Assembly: GCA_022478985.1 (NCBI GenBank)
Contig: JAKSZP010000150.1
Location: forward strand, 1 to 64,000
Length of the DNA: 64,000 bases
Source: Massospora cicadina
Taxonomy: Eukaryota > Entomophthoromycota > Entomophthoromycetes > Entomophthorales > Entomophthoraceae
Direction of reading: 5' to 3'
In this document: piece by piece, positions 20,080-32,518 of the stretch
Layout: every line of letters begins with the position of its first letter
Position numbering within the stretch: position 1 is the stretch's first letter
Position numbers and translations under genes: made by a program
Notes under the pieces: generated by a model
Databases searched by the model: none
What the model was told of the DNA's origin: nothing
What the model saw: the letters and a program-made list of their open reading frames with translations, nothing else

Positions 20080-20780
20080 TTTTTTATCTGCAAACCACTT
20101 GACATTGTTAGTCTTTTTGTCATATGATGCTGGACCTAAAAAGTAATTTCTGGATGTGCTTAATAAAGCTGTAAGCTTCTGGAATATTGCTGCAGACTTG
20201 TAATCCAGTGGTGAAGCTAGGTTTATATCCTAAATTGCGTATATGGTGGCACCCCCATTGATGAATGTAGTAAGTTGTTGTATAAAGACTGGGCCAAAGG
20301 GAGTTCTTCTTCCCAGAACTCTTGAGAGCTGGTGGCATAGCATCAGAGATATTGCTCTAATGACTGATTAGTCTGTTCAGTTTAGTCATCAGATTAATGT
20401 TGTATGCTGACGACCTGCAGGGTTTGATCTTTATCACGTCACATAATGCCTCCCAAAACCTTGAAGTAAACTGAGGGCCTCTATCATTGATTACCTCCTG
20501 GGGTAATCCAAAAATGGAGAAGCATGAGCAATAAACAGCTGCGTCATCACAACAGCTTTAATGGTTGTCATGCATGGGATAATGATGGCATATTTTGTAA
20601 AGCAATCCACCACTACCGAGATTGTATCATACCTCTATAATGGTGACAAACCTACTATGAAATTCAATGAAAAGGAGGCCCATGGTTCCTCGGCTTATTG
20701 GAGGAGGTGGAGAAAACCATTCGGTCCTGTTATATTTGATTTAGAGTGTCACACGTAAGACATCCCTTTATCTAAGCAAG
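20080..20780 (-). pseudogene. GY-C integrase remnant
   Basis: On the minus strand, LPQEVINDRGPQF (near 20455-20500) is the integrase segment with the second catalytic Asp. A KIKPCRSSAY segment follows. The expected HPQSNGQTE motif is degraded. The upstream part with the first Asp lies near 20600-20640. Confidence 0.6.
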
Positions 20781-21369
20781 GACATTCTTTGTGAGACCAT
20801 TCCAATTGTATCCACGTTTAACCAAGTTAATTTATTTTTTTTCACAAAAATGTCCCATGATAGGGAGATCATATTATTCCCTTGTTACTCTGGAATGTAG
20901 TTTAGAAGGAACCCAAATGTTATCGCAAACAAGGATTACTATATCCTTTTGAATATATAATCCAGATGAGGCTTAATTTCATCAATCCTTGCTAGGAGGT
21001 TGCAACCCTTAGGGTCTGAGGACTAGGATGCCAAAATAGCATCAAGGAGGGAGGCTTTCTCTGTTAGGAGTGCTGAAAACAGATTATAATGCGCCTTTCC
21101 AAAACTGCATCAGATGAGGAAGCTAGAATAATGGTAAGTTTGGAACTGGAGGATTTAGTTTTAGGCTTTGTGGGAGGAAACCACTGTGGCAATGGCTGGA
21201 GGTGTGGGGGCCACAAAATTCAGAAGAAACTGCCATGACTAAGTCAGATTCTCTCTCCAAAGTGGTATCCATCAAGGGATTACAACTTAATATCTGTTAA
21301 ATATATATGTGCAGCCCCTTTGACTAACTAATGCTTGTAGTTGAAGTTTAACAGATCATTTGAGTCCTG

Positions 21370-21660
21370 GCTTGTCTGCGAGGTAAATTTGGGGTTTGCA
21401 ATAGTATTTCAGAGACCTATGATCTGTGCACACAATAGCTGGATGCTTAGCTCCCTGCAACAGGTAGCGTAGTGCATCATTGACCATGCAACTGCGGCTA
21501 GCTCTTTATCATAGATGGCCCAAGAGCGTCCAGATACACTAAAATTTCTAGAGAAGTAAGCCACTGGATGTTCCCTCCCCTTATGTTCTTGAAAAAGAAA
21601 ACTCCAACTGCCAGGCCTGAGGCGTCGCAAGCTACAATAAAATGCTTATCTTCATCAGCA
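21370..21660 (-). pseudogene. GY-C RNase H remnant
   Basis: The minus frame reads FQEHKGREHPVAYFSRNFS, then SWAIYDKELAAVAWSMMHY, which matches the GY-B RNase H segment closely. The N-terminal Asp region lies just upstream in another frame. Confidence 0.7.
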
Positions 21661-22560
21661 TTTCACATAACATGATTAGTAGTGAAGACTCTCCAAATTG
21701 CACAAAAGCTTAACGCACTCTGGAATCCAACCAAAAGGGCTTTCTTAAAGTAAGGAGGTGTAAGGGGGATGCTAACACAGAAAATAGCTGAGGAGAATTT
21801 TAAGGAACGAAACAGATCCAAGAAGCTATGCAGTTGCTTCTGCTTCTCAGGGGTAGTCCAAATCAAATGGCATATAGATTTGAAGGTGCAATTGTATGAA
21901 CATCCTTAAGTACAAGATTCCCAAGGAACTGCACTTCATCCTTTTAGAACTCGCATTTTGATGGCTTTTCAACTAACCCAGCTCTGTGAAGAGCTAAAAA
22001 CACCGCCATAAAATCATTAACATCTTTTCTGCATTGGGTAGTGGATCAAAATATCAACGTAGGCAATCACGCAGAAAAACTTGAGATCCATCAATGCGTC
22101 ATCAATGCAGCGCTGGAAATTGTAAGCGCGTTTTTCAAGCCAAATGGCATGAACTTGAACTGGTAAATGCAATAATACATCCAGATGGCAGTTAGCCATT
22201 CCTGACCAGACCTCACCCGCACTTGGTGAGAAACATTAACCTGGTCAAGTTTAAGAAGACCTTTAACTTGGAATTAGCTTATAAATGGAAGCATCTAAGA
22301 GAAGGGGATAAGGATCCAGTACATTGACGTTGTTCAAATTCCAGTAGTCCACAAGGGGTTCCAGAAGACACTAGGTTTTTGTGCAAACATTACTAATGAT
22401 GTTACAGGGGAGATTTCTTTAATAATACACCCCTTCTTCACCATGTAGTCAATCTAGGGTTTAAGACCTGATCTTCTTCAGCTGTGTATAGGTATAAAGG
22501 GCAGTTGATCTTAATTAGGTCAACCTCCAGCTGGAAGCTTAATCAGATTCAGATTGAAAA
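21661..22560 (-). pseudogene. GY-C reverse transcriptase remnant
   Basis: Pieces on the minus strand include FQRCIDDALMDLKFFCVIAYVD (22017-22199) around the catalytic motif, where a deletion or substitution has changed YxDD to YVDI. Thumb segments lie at 21663-21866. The N-terminal RT motifs near 22300-22470 are broken by stops. Confidence 0.65.
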
Positions 22561-22599
22561 AATCAGCTAATTAACGCTTTCCATATCAAAGAGTTCAAA

Positions 22600-23060
22600 A
22601 GAGAACATGAAGAAAAGCAGGTAACTCAGGCATTACATTGGTGGATGGTATTACAATGTTGCCACCACTGCATTTCCTGTTATAATCGTTTGGATGAGGA
22701 TATTTTGCATGAGAGAGAGTTAGAAGTAAAGGCTAATATGCTCCACTTTAAGTCAACACTTACTGATTGGTGGCGCTACCATCCCACTTCTAAAATCACA
22801 GGGTATAATAACTCTGGAATGGCTGCAAAGTTTGCCACAAATTCATACTTATGGGCAAAAACCGCAGTGGTTTTCTCAAAGGAAGTGTGATCATAGGAAT
22901 ACTAGATGCTCATATAACAGGGGCACCAAGGGTAACTTTGAGATCCAAAGTCTATACAATCTTCAGATTATAATGATTCCTCATTGCCCCAGTGTCCACA
23001 AGAGCAGTTGCAGTGGCCTTGCGCTGTCCTACCATTATATGTAGAGGAATCAAGAATTAT
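22600..23060 (-). pseudogene. GY-C protease remnant
   Basis: ALVDTGAMRN on the minus strand keeps an intact DTGA active site (22985-22996). It lies upstream of RT, as expected. The rest of the domain is interrupted. Confidence 0.55.
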
Positions 23061-23599
23061 GGACGGTCAAAATTTATAAAGTTCAATAGGAGGGCAAAGA
23101 GGGGATGTTTTATTGGCTTGGGACTCTTCCGCACTTTAGTGTACCTATTTATAAAATGAGTGGACATAGCGGCTGCCCTAGCATATGACAAGGAACAGAA
23201 TCTGGATCTTCTGGGTCTGATAAAGCTGAACTAGAGAGATCCTCATACAATGGGTTGACTCATCAGTGTCCTTCAACCTAATAAACCAGAGAGATGTGAA
23301 AAGCAAGAATTGCAGGAGCGCGGGATTATAGAAATCACACCCATTCCTAAAAGTGCTTGGGAGATGTCTTCACAAGAGACAAAATCCTCAAAACATGAAG
23401 GTTTCATATGAATCAAAATAGATTCTATAGCACTTTAAAGAGGGAAAAGCAGTCATTTGAGTGATGACAAAATTCACTTACTTGGAGCATCCAGACATTA
23501 ATTCTCTATTCTAGCCCACAATTTCTCAATTTAGGCTGGGTTAAGCTGATAGGCAGAGGGTGAGAAAAGAGGAAACTGGGCTGTTGGTGGGGGTGTTTG

Positions 23600-24826
23600 G
23601 ACACCCCAACAGCAATACTAGATTGCCAGGCGACACCTTACCTTAAAAAATTGATTCAAGGAGGTGAGAAAGAAGGGTAGGTTTCATGCGTTGGAAAAGG
23701 TGAAGAGGGGGTGGGTCAAACGTTATGCAAGCTGCTGCACTCAACAGGTTGATCAGATTCCACTATTATTTCCCTTTTCCAGCCCACTAACACATTGTTT
23801 CATTATATATAAATTTTAAGAGACCAGACATTTCTAAATAAAAAATTCATAGAGTAAAACAAAACAAATAAACACAACACCCTACCATTGGCAGGGTGCT
23901 GGATTTTATGTTGTGATGGGGGAAGCTACTAAGCCAAAAATTGGTAATAGGGAATAATTGCTGATTATAAATATTGTTTCCAGCAGTTTGAACACCGATT
24001 CCCTAGTTGTTAGTAATAAGGATCATTAATTCACTTAATTCTTTATACTAACACTATATGGAGTTCCTAAAATATTCTCAGGTTGATTTGATATCTCCAA
24101 AGGTCCAGATTTATATTATCAATATTGGTATTAATGACGAGTTTGATCCCAATTCAGACCTTTTCTATTTGACTTATTACCCAAATCTGAATTGTTTGGT
24201 CAGTTTATGCTACTCAGGTTGACTTCTGGGTAACCACCTATTGAGGACATGGAATGGGGACTTTAGTGGGTGTTACTTAACTTTTTAAAGTCCTTACAAT
24301 GTTGTCTGATTTTCTTTATATAGAAATATGAAGATTTTTAGACTTGGATGGGTTTGGCTTAGGAGTAGATAGGGGAAATGTATGTGACTAACAAGTAGGG
24401 GCAGCAGCCTCTCATCTCTCATCCAGGGTATTCCCAAGTTCAGAAATCTGGGTGAGGGGTGTTGGGCTTCCTTTTTTGTGGCTCAGTGGTGCTGTTCCCC
24501 AGAAGCCTGACAGCCAATACTTGAAGCAGTCTAAGACAAGTATTTTACTTTTGAGGATATCATGTCATGCTTAGGTCCCGTCAGCTAGACTTTCTGTCCT
24601 ATGATAGTATAGAGAAAGGACTTAGTGATGTCAAGTAAAAAAGATATAAATATAATGGTGTAAATTTATTATAGCATATAATAGAGGTTTTTATATGTTA
24701 TATATAGCAATATAAACCCCATAAAGAAAATTAATTTTAAATAAAAAGAGGGAGAAATCTTATAGGAGGCTCTTGGTCAGGAGGTGCATCCAGATTGTAA
24801 AATTCTTTGTAGCATTTTTGATAGCG
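23600..24826. other. No recognisable gene
   Basis: This AT-rich stretch has only short frames. A 6-bp stem (CACCCT 23878-23883, AGGGTG 23893-23898) and a very AT-rich patch at 24640-24740 are the only structures I see. It may include the LTR or gag of GY-C in unrecognisable form. Confidence 0.4.
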
Positions 24827-24865
24827 AGAAATGGTACCATCTAGTACTAAAAAAAAGAAATGGTA
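24827..24865 (+). mobile_element. Minute 5'-truncated LINE tail with target duplication
   Basis: AGAAATGGTA occurs at 24827-24836 and again at 24856-24865. Between them lie 19 bases, CCATCTAGTACTAAAAAAA. These are identical to the last non-genomic bases of LINE-3 (62826-62844). A short LINE 3' tail bounded by direct repeats is what an extremely truncated target-primed insertion would leave. Confidence 0.7.
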
Positions 24866-26040
24866 TGTTTAATGTACCAAATCAGATGAGACTTGGTATC
24901 ACTTAAGTGAATGTCAGGATGATTCTTAATTTCTCCATTTTGTGGGTACATTTTAGTTTACTGCCTCATGTGCCACCTAGTGTAATGGTCGCCTGAAGAT
25001 TATGCTAATATTTTATATCAGGTAAACAGGATTTCATCTTGGGGTATTTTGGGCTCAAATCAGTCCAATGGAAATTTCCTAATATTGAATTGAGCCTTAC
25101 CAACTTATCAATTTTCCCATATAATTTATTGATTTATTGTACTTAACCTTTTTCTATCTCTAAGCGTCAATTTATCTTGAGGCAGTCAAATAATTGACAA
25201 ATCTTTCCCATTATGTCCAATAATCTGATATCTAACTAGGGGCTGGGCCTTGGTGTTTGAATCATTTTTGACTAAAGGGGTGCATGACCCTGTCAAGCTT
25301 AATAGCTTGAGTAAGGGCCTTACAATGAGGGCAAGTAACAATAGTATAGTAATATACTTTGGTAACGCTGGATTAGAGGTGAGTATATTATTGAAGGTCT
25401 CCGTCTAATAAATTAGCTAAAGAGATATATAATTAAAAATTAGGTGTTATTCATATAGTCTGGTTAAAACACAATATTAGCATCTACACCTCATCTAAAC
25501 AAACAAGGGAGAACAAAATGAGTGGGGGATTAACTTGGATATTTAAAATTGATGACTTTTAGGATGATTCTCTGCCAGGATTTTTTAGAGTTTAGCATTC
25601 ACTTGATTAATTAAGTAACACCTGATGAGATTATTCAGAGTGTATCATCAAAAACGTTTTATCTATGATCTCAAAAGCCTTTTCCAGATGTGCTCCATTT
25701 TTCTAGTCCATATGATCTATGGTTATCATTATAAAACTAACCTTCCTACAGAAAATTTGTGTAAGGTTAATTAATCCTCGTTACCACGCTTTTAAAACTT
25801 CATTATTTGAGCCACAACATGAGCCTATGCTTCTCTATGCAGCTGGATTAACGTTAAAGTAAGGTTCTACAAAACTTATTTGAACTCATGTTCACTTTAT
25901 AAAATATGAGTATAGAATAGGGATGAGCTCAGGATGCTTCATATAAAAAACCATGAGAGTGATCACCCTATAGATAAGTGGAAGGCAATATTATAGGTAT
26001 ACACAATGGAGGTCAAGAATAAATTTAACTAGATTGTTTA
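24866..26040. other. No recognisable gene; one dispersed repeat
   Basis: I see no open coding region. Bases 25272-25327 match the repeat at 4-58. The rest is AT-rich and may be the downstream end of GY-D. Confidence 0.4.
25272..25327. repeat. Dispersed repeat shared with 4-58
   Basis: The two copies share CTAAAGGGGTGCATGA and then near-identical blocks, with a few substitutions and short indels. The identity of the parent element is unknown. Confidence 0.55.
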
Positions 26041-26447
26041 TACATGGTATTTTTGCAATATGCCAAAAAAGTACCTTTTACCTGTTCCACAGTGCCATTA
26101 GTATCAGGGTGATAGGGCGTGGACAAAGCCCCTTGATTACCATTGGATAATCAAGCTTAGGGGTTACATGAGAAGTTAAACCTTGGTCCCATTATTCATT
26201 AATATGAATTGAGAGCATTCATGTCGATATATAAAACTTTAAAAGTAAAATGAACGTCAACTTAGCACTTTAGTCTTTGATTTCTTTGGCCTTAAACCAC
26301 TTGGTTAGGTAATTAATGGTCATTATAATTTACTTAAATTGCCCATAATCGTTGATCAGTGGGAATAGGACACTTTTGAAGATGGTGTGCCAAGAAAACT
26401 GGGTTTGACTAATTGATAGGAGGTGGCCTTCCACTATGGGGCTTCTA
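26041..26447 (-). pseudogene. GY-D integrase core fragment
   Basis: On the minus strand, TINYLTKWFKAKEI (near 26280-26320) matches the integrase first-Asp region, and a YHPDTNGTVEQVKG-like segment lies at about 26080-26125, carrying the catalytic Glu. LINE-2 interrupts the integrase just upstream at 26448. The other half is at 32532 onward. Confidence 0.65.
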
Positions 26448-26460
26448 GTTGCATTCTTTG
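26448..26460. repeat. LINE-2 target-site duplication, left
   Basis: GTTGCATTCTTTG here is identical to 32519-32531. Confidence 0.85.
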
Positions 26461-26959
26461 AGTTTTTTGTATGCCCGTTAGGGCACCCAGTACAGGTAAC
26501 TTGCAGGATGAAGACCCAGGGTACTTCCCCCACTGAACTGGGGCTGCGCAAAACTAAGCACCGCTGATGTGGGCCTGACCACGGGTGGGATGGCTCAAAC
26601 CACCCTAAAACCGACATATTCCTCACTGTTTGGTATACCAGTAAGCAAAGGCTACCCATCCAGTTCGGAGATATGCCTCCCATCCCTTACTGTGAGGAAT
26701 GAGACCAGACTGAAACCAAAATTGGACTTACTTGAGGAAAGAGGTTGTCATAGATTTCTACATCTATTTCTAGCCGCCGCATGACTATGGCCAGGGAGCT
26801 TGTTGCCTAGTCCTTTTGAAGGGAAGCAACGCTGGTTTCTGGTAAGCCATAGACCATACATCACCTCCCCCATATTGTGCACCAGACCCTGAACCCCTCC
26901 TTTTTTGAAAGCAGACTTGGAGGGGCATACGCAGTCATGATCTCTGGTCATGCAAGATG

Positions 26960-28360
26960 ACCAGAGGATGACTTAAACAGTGGTTGGTACGCTTCATACC
27001 ATAGGAGAACACTACTCCACACAACATCCGCTGCCAGATACTCTGTGAAGATTGCTTTGCCATCTCCTCCCCTCCGCACACCTTACAGGCATACAGCAGG
27101 TCATCCTCCTTATTTTTTACTTCACTTGCGCAGAGTCGCCCCAGTGACCAAGATGTTGCTGCGAAGTTAGAAGAGAAAGTTCTACACTGGTATAGACCAG
27201 CATCCCTTAACCCTCCTCCCCCACAGGTCCATCAGGCCAGGTTGCATTTTGCAAGTGATCGAGGACAAGTACGTTGAGCAAAGCTCTCTGTCTAGTAGCT
27301 TCTGGAACCTGGTGGGTGTGAAATCCGAGAGACAGACACCACTACTAACTCACACCTTGAGCCTGTCCCAAGGGACAAAGAGGCTTTCCCATCTGGGGTA
27401 TCTTCAGACTTCTTTTCCTCTTGGGAACACCCGTAGATCCTGTCTTCCACGACCTTCTGATCAGGCTTTCCCAGCCTCTAATGCAGCCAGAGAGGGAATT
27501 GCTTCCCTCCAGCAAGAAGGCCTTTCAGTTGCTTCCACAACATCCCATGCCTTCCTTACAAGCACCTTGGAGGCACTTGTAACATTGTTATCTGCTTCCA
27601 CCCTAAGCACTCTTTGGCCATCACTATCAAGGATTCCCCTCAGTGAACCGCCCCAATAAAGTGCTTAAAGGCCTTAAGCAGACGAGTTTTCATCTCTAGT
27701 CCCCAAGCTCCTCCCCATAGGGAATTGCAAGGATCCTTTTGATGGTCCACTCTCCACCCTCCAATATACTCTTGTTGCCTGCCTAAGCTCTAAAGAAATC
27801 CTTACAGTACCTGGTAGGTTCCCCACTCTTGGAATGGACTTTTGATTGATGCCCCAGATGACACCAAGATCCTTGTTTGAACTGTATTTGCAAGCCTTAG
27901 AGAGGTAGCCTCCAGTATCGGAGCCCAACAAATGTATTTTCCTCCCAAGCAACCCGTGTAATCCACTTCAGCTGGAGTGCTTTGATCATACTCCTGAAGT
28001 TGATCTGACTGATGCCCTCTTCTTCACCTCCTGACACAAGTTAGAGAAACTGGTTTTTGACGCCCGCCCTTGCAAAATTAACTGGATGATCGAACTATGT
28101 ATTCTTCTGATGGAAGATGCTGCTGGTGGAACAAATCTGGCAATGTACCACAGTTTGGAAATAATGAAATTGTTCATGAAAGTGGCCCTGCCCCAATAAG
28201 ATAAGTTGAGCCAATTGCCACTTCCAAGCCACTTTTTTAAGGTCCGCTTTAAGTTTGAGCCAAATTTCATGTGGCGACGCTCACCCAGGGATGGGACACC
28301 TGAGGTACAGAAACTCCTCCCCTGTTGCCATCCAGGGGATTGAGCTCTTTGGTGCCACAC
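26960..28360 (-). pseudogene. LINE-2 ORF2 C-terminal region
   Basis: Minus frames at 27986-28360 contain a LGSGNWLNLSYWGRATFMNN segment, the LINE 'SWKGR.TLI' region after the RT thumb. Frames at 27674-27952 follow. Near 26980-27090 a CKVCGGEE segment suggests the terminal zinc motif (C-x2-C...H). The long plus-strand frame at 27249-27659 is a shadow. Stops separate the pieces. Confidence 0.6.
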
Positions 28361-28469
28361 CCAACGTCACCATTCTGCCAATAGGCCAAGCCCTGGATTC
28401 CGACAGATTGACCTTAGCATTGCTTGCGTTCTGGTACATCTTTAAAATAATCATCACCACCTTCTCCTC

Positions 28470-29300
28470 CTATAACAAAAAATAAATCCACGTATCATCT
28501 GAAAACATTGAGTAAGGGTACTCCTCTCCATTGATGGTAAGTTTACTCCGGTCTGACTTTCTGAGAGCAGCTAAAAGGGTCGCTATTGCAAGGACAAACA
28601 ACAAGGGAGATAGAGGGTCTCCCTGACGCATGCCACTACACACCTTAAAAGGGTGGGAGTGGACCCCATTGATATTGACAACCGATGATGCTTCCCCATA
28701 AATCTCTTTAAACAGTCTCAACAAATGCCCCTTGATTCCAGCCCTACTAAACTCTTCCCAAATAAACTCATTTTTTATCCAATCATACGCCTCCTCTTGA
28801 TCAAAAAACAGTAGCCACCCCCTCTGGCCATACTGTTTACTTGCCCGCTCTTCTATCAGATGAAGCAGCATGCGATTGTCATTAATTGAGCGTCCTGGGT
28901 TAAACCCATTCTGCTTTTTACCAACAACATCTGTCACAACCCCCTTTAGTTAATTGGTTAGGATCTTCATTAAGATCTTATAGTCAACGTTAAGCATAGT
29001 CAAAAACCAATAGATCCCCATGAGGGTGGGATCTCCCTTCTTATACAACACCACCACTACGACTTTTGAAAAATGCCAGCTCAATTGTACCAGAGGCTAG
29101 GAGTTGATTGTAAAACTCAGCAAGCATCTCGGACATTTCTGCCCAAAATAACTTTTAGAGCTCAAGGATCAACCCATCCTCCCCAGAAGCCTTGCCGTTC
29201 TTTCCTTTGTGGATGGCGTCTGACACCTCTAAATTGGGGATGCTGCTACCTAGCTGCAGCTGAGTCTCCTTTGCAGTACCCCTCAGTCCGCTTGTGAGTA
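28470..29300 (-). pseudogene. LINE-2 reverse transcriptase
   Basis: A 155-codon frame (28470-28937) carries GFNPGRSINDNRMLLHLIEE, FFDQEEAYDWI, CSGMRQGDPLSPLLF and the catalytic motif FSDD (28494-28505), where FADD is usual. Upstream motifs between 28940 and 29300 are broken. The wording resembles fungal LINE RTs, but this is from memory of family patterns only. Confidence 0.8.
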
Positions 29301-29773
29301 ATTTAGTGCCTCTGGGTCATTCTCAGAGGGGCCATAAAGGTCCTCATAGTAGGACTTGGCCACTTCAGCCAAGTGAGCTGCATCCTTCACCTCAACTCCC
29401 TCATCACAAAGTGACAAGCTCCTTGCTGAGGGTCTGAATTCCCCTACTGCCTTGCAGAGTAGAGCCACATTGCTGTTAGAGTCAGAATCCCACCTAGACT
29501 TCCTTTGTTTGAGGCGATCTACCATAAAGGTTCCCATTGACCTCACATACAATTCAGCCTTGGTCGTGTAGGCAGATTCCCCATGACCGCAGCCTGCTTG
29601 CAGGTACTCTTGAAGCTCCTCTCCAAGGTTTCATACCTCGAATGCACGGTCCCTAGCTGCCTCCCAAAGATTTCATAATCCATCTTGAGATCAGCCTTCA
29701 TCCACAACCTTTTTACTGGTGCATCTGACTTCCCCACAATCTGGATTCTCCACCACCTCACCTTCTTCTTCAT
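29283..29773 (-). pseudogene. LINE-2 endonuclease-RT linker
   Basis: Two minus frames (29543-29773 and 29283-29552) encode a charged helical linker: KKKVRWWRIQI, then RLKQRKSRWDSDSNSN and EDLYGPSENDPEALN. This is the typical '...KWLREGDRNTKFFH...' linker area before RT in L1-like ORF2. The domain is not catalytic. Confidence 0.6.
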
Positions 29774-29817
29774 TATATCCTGAAGTGGACTCCACTTCAG
29801 GAGTTTAGGTTAAGTAT

Positions 29818-30600
29818 TCAGATCCCTTTCCCCACAGAAGCAACCTGAGGGTCACTGATCTTCAGTTTAAGGGGCCTGTGGTCTAATTCACCTGGATCAT
29901 GATTCTGAAGGATTAACTTGCAGCGACTCAGGAGAGGCTGGGGCACTGACACAAGATCAATGCGAGTGAAATAATCCCCCTGAACGTGAGTCCACCCAGT
30001 CTCCCCCTCCTCACCATGGCCCACTCTCCACACATCCAGTAAGCCAAGATCAATCATTAAACTGGCCAACTCGTTGGCTCCAGGATCAGAGCTCCAGTTG
30101 CCTGAAGCCCCGACCATGTTATCCCTAAAGCAGACACAGTTCATGTCACTCCCCAGCACTATTGGCCCCCCGATGCCTTCCTCCTATATCATCAAGCTGA
30201 CCTTCTGGAAGAAGGCCTTCCTTTCAGACCCAGAATTGGGTACATAATGCTGATAAACCAAATTGATTCTTTTCCAAACAGTGACATTACTGCCACTGAT
30301 CTTCCATGAACAAATACCCTTTTATCCAACACCTTGACCTTGTACGCCCACCTGACCAAAATACCCCCTTTGATTTCTCCCCCCTCTCTTTTCCTCACCT
30401 AAGGGCGAGTCCAAGTTTAGTTGATCCACCAAGTGAGAGTAAAATGATTGCTTCAGATGAAACTGGTAAGCACTTTCCTCTTCCACTTCAGGTTTGGACT
30501 TAGTATCAGTGAGGAAGCCGTTATCTATCCAATGTTGTTGCAATTGGAGTTTAACTCACTGTGCCTGAGGACATTTAGGCCCCATGCATTAGCAAATTCA
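29818..30600 (-). pseudogene. LINE-2 AP-type endonuclease
   Basis: On the minus strand, LGSDMNCVCF carries the GD(F/M)N-type catalytic segment. TRIDLVSVP carries the R-I-D motif, and ELDHRPLKLKI corresponds to the SDH motif with Leu for Ser. The N-terminus lies near 30400-30600 in other frames. It would make the first-strand nick. Confidence 0.75.
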
Positions 30601-30889
30601 ACCCTGGTTGCCGTAGGTTCAGATCAAAGAGCCTTCAGTGTCAGGATCTGGGTGGTCCCCATCCTCTTCCACCTCAGCTGGTTTAGTTGGGACCACGTTT
30701 ATTCCTCCCCTTTCTAGTACTAGACTGCTTTGGGGGTGGCGCTGCTTGGTCACAGCAGCCTCCAGAATCTTACCATTGCCAGGGTCCTTGATAGACCCTT
30801 TACTTTGGTTGGAGACATTGAGTTAGAAGGCACTGGCCCACTATTAGTAGTAGGCAGCACTTCCCTCACCTCCGCCTCTTCCCCTACGG

Positions 30890-32041
30890 GCCTCAAGCGC
30901 TTTGTCCCACCCACATCCCTAATGGTTGCTTGCCTCTTATATTATTGAGTGATGGGGAGAACCCCATCCATTTGGGAGGTGACCATTTCAAAATGTTCTT
31001 TGCGTAATGAGACAAAGCACCATTAAGCTCTATTTGGAGTCTAGAAGCTTCCCTCGCCTTCTGGGAACGCTTTGACTCCTTGTTGACCTTTCTGGCACCT
31101 TTCATTACCTTAGTCACCGCCTCCAAACTGGTGTTGCCAGCCGCCTCCTCCTCTTTTGCTTTTGCTGACAACTCAGTCAGGTTCTCCAACGCTTTCTGGA
31201 GTCAACTTATCTTTTCACGAGGGCAGCATTATGGCACCCCACACTATGCCCGTTAGGCTTAGCCATTGCCGCAGGAGGTTGAACCTGAGGACATTTGGCT
31301 CTGACATGCCCCTTATCACCACACAAGAAGCACCTGTCCAGAGGTACCACAGGGACGCTCCAGGTCCCCACAGTGACTGAACGAGGCAACTATTCGTAAG
31401 ACTTTGAAAGTTCAACTTTCAAAACCCAGTCTCCAGATCCCACGGTGAACTTTTCTAAGCTACTATTCTTCTGCTTCAAGTTCTTTACCAGCTTGTTCTC
31501 ATTAAAAGAAAATCACTCTGCCAAAGCCTTTCAGCTGAGACATCATGGCCCCTCTAGTGACAACACGTGGTAAGTCCCTCAGAATGAACTTTCCAATCTC
31601 ATTGCTGATGTCAAGACATACGGCCTCCTAATTATTTATGCTCAAACTGGCAGCCAAAACCTGTCCCTTTTAATTTTAGACTGAAAGGTCATAAATTTTA
31701 ACCAGGAGCCAAACGTGAAATATGGAATGGGGCGAACACGCACACCTCAATTACCCTGACCATAAGCATCTCCTTTAAGCACCCAGTCATTACTTCCACG
31801 GCGTGAACCCTCTTGAGGCTCTCCACCATGATCACCATCAGATCCTTGGAGGGGCCAGAGTTCCCCACTTCGAAAAGCTTGGTTCTGACCCCAAACCCAT
31901 TAGTAGCCATCGCTGCAAAGGAGACCAGAGCCTTCTGTTCAGCAGGGGCCACCCCGCTGTGGATTTGTTAACGGAGTTGGTCGTTCTAGTTTGTTTTTGC
32001 GATGAAGTTTGCTCTCTGGGCACTTTTTGTGTGAGAACCAT
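30890..32041 (-). pseudogene. LINE-2 ORF1 protein
   Basis: The likely start is Met at 32041 (MVLTQKVPREQTSSQK). A shift near 31940 moves to the frame 31698-31952. The frame 31207-31389 contains an intact CCHC knuckle, CFLCGDKGHVRAKC (31291-31332). A Lys-rich tail at 30893-31189 includes KVMKGARKVNKESKRSQKAR. The order (variable N-terminus, knuckle, basic tail) fits an L1-like ORF1. Confidence 0.65.
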
Positions 32042-32518
32042 TGCATCCCTCTGGGTTTGTCTGTCAATTTAATATGTGAGTGCTCTCACCATTTGCTGCA
32101 CCAGTGTAAGCCCACGTAAGCTACTGGCTGCTATCCAGGTTCCAGGCCAACCTAGAAAACCATAGTAATTATTGTAGACACGTGGGCTTAAGCCCAGCCA
32201 ATCAGGATTACCACACCCTTGTCGCTGAGACCCACTTTTGCAGCTCCCTGTCTCATAGGAAAGTAGTGTGACAGACGATACGCCCAACTCTTGTCTCCAC
32301 CTTCCTGCCCATATTCTCTTCCAAAGGAGAGTGGAAGCACCCGCAAGAACAGGTTGGGTCACAGTCAAGAGCTTCCATACCACACCTCATCCTGGCCACT
32401 ACAGGACCATTCTAAGGTGCCTCTCTGGGTTCTGGTGTTGGCTACTCAAACATGTATCCACGAGCTTTCCTTGGTCACGCCACGTGAAGGCCCCAGCTTA
32501 CCCTACCTAGCTACACTG
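32042..32518 (-). other. LINE-2 5' untranslated region
   Basis: About 477 bases lie between the 5' end fixed by the target duplication and the probable ORF1 start. It should hold the internal promoter. I see no specific motif that I can defend. Confidence 0.4.

Larger units (their letters stand above)
19589..23600 (-). mobile_element. Decayed sushi-like gypsy GY-C
   Basis: Minus-strand gypsy domains occur in the order protease (about 22985), RT (22560-21663), RNase H (21660-21370) and integrase (20780-20080), all heavily interrupted. The closest relative in the window is GY-B. I could not delimit LTRs. It abuts the outer end of the GY-A 5' LTR. Confidence 0.7.
26461..32518 (-). mobile_element. 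LINE-2: full-length L1-like element in GY-D
   Basis: This 6,058-bp insertion is bounded by a 13-bp perfect direct repeat. The minus strand encodes ORF1 with a CCHC knuckle, an endonuclease, RT and a Cys/His-containing C-terminus. The 3' end (left) has a short A-rich tail (CAAAAAACT in sense). It is moderately decayed. It belongs to a different subfamily from LINE-1 and LINE-3, judged by different RT motif wording. Confidence 0.88.

Noticed and set aside
23878..23898. A hairpin as a terminator or small RNA
   Set aside because: A 6-bp stem in AT-rich DNA is expected by chance and has no supporting context.
27249..27659. A 136-codon plus-strand ORF
   Set aside because: It is antisense to the LINE-2 ORF2 C-terminal region and shows no recognisable motif.
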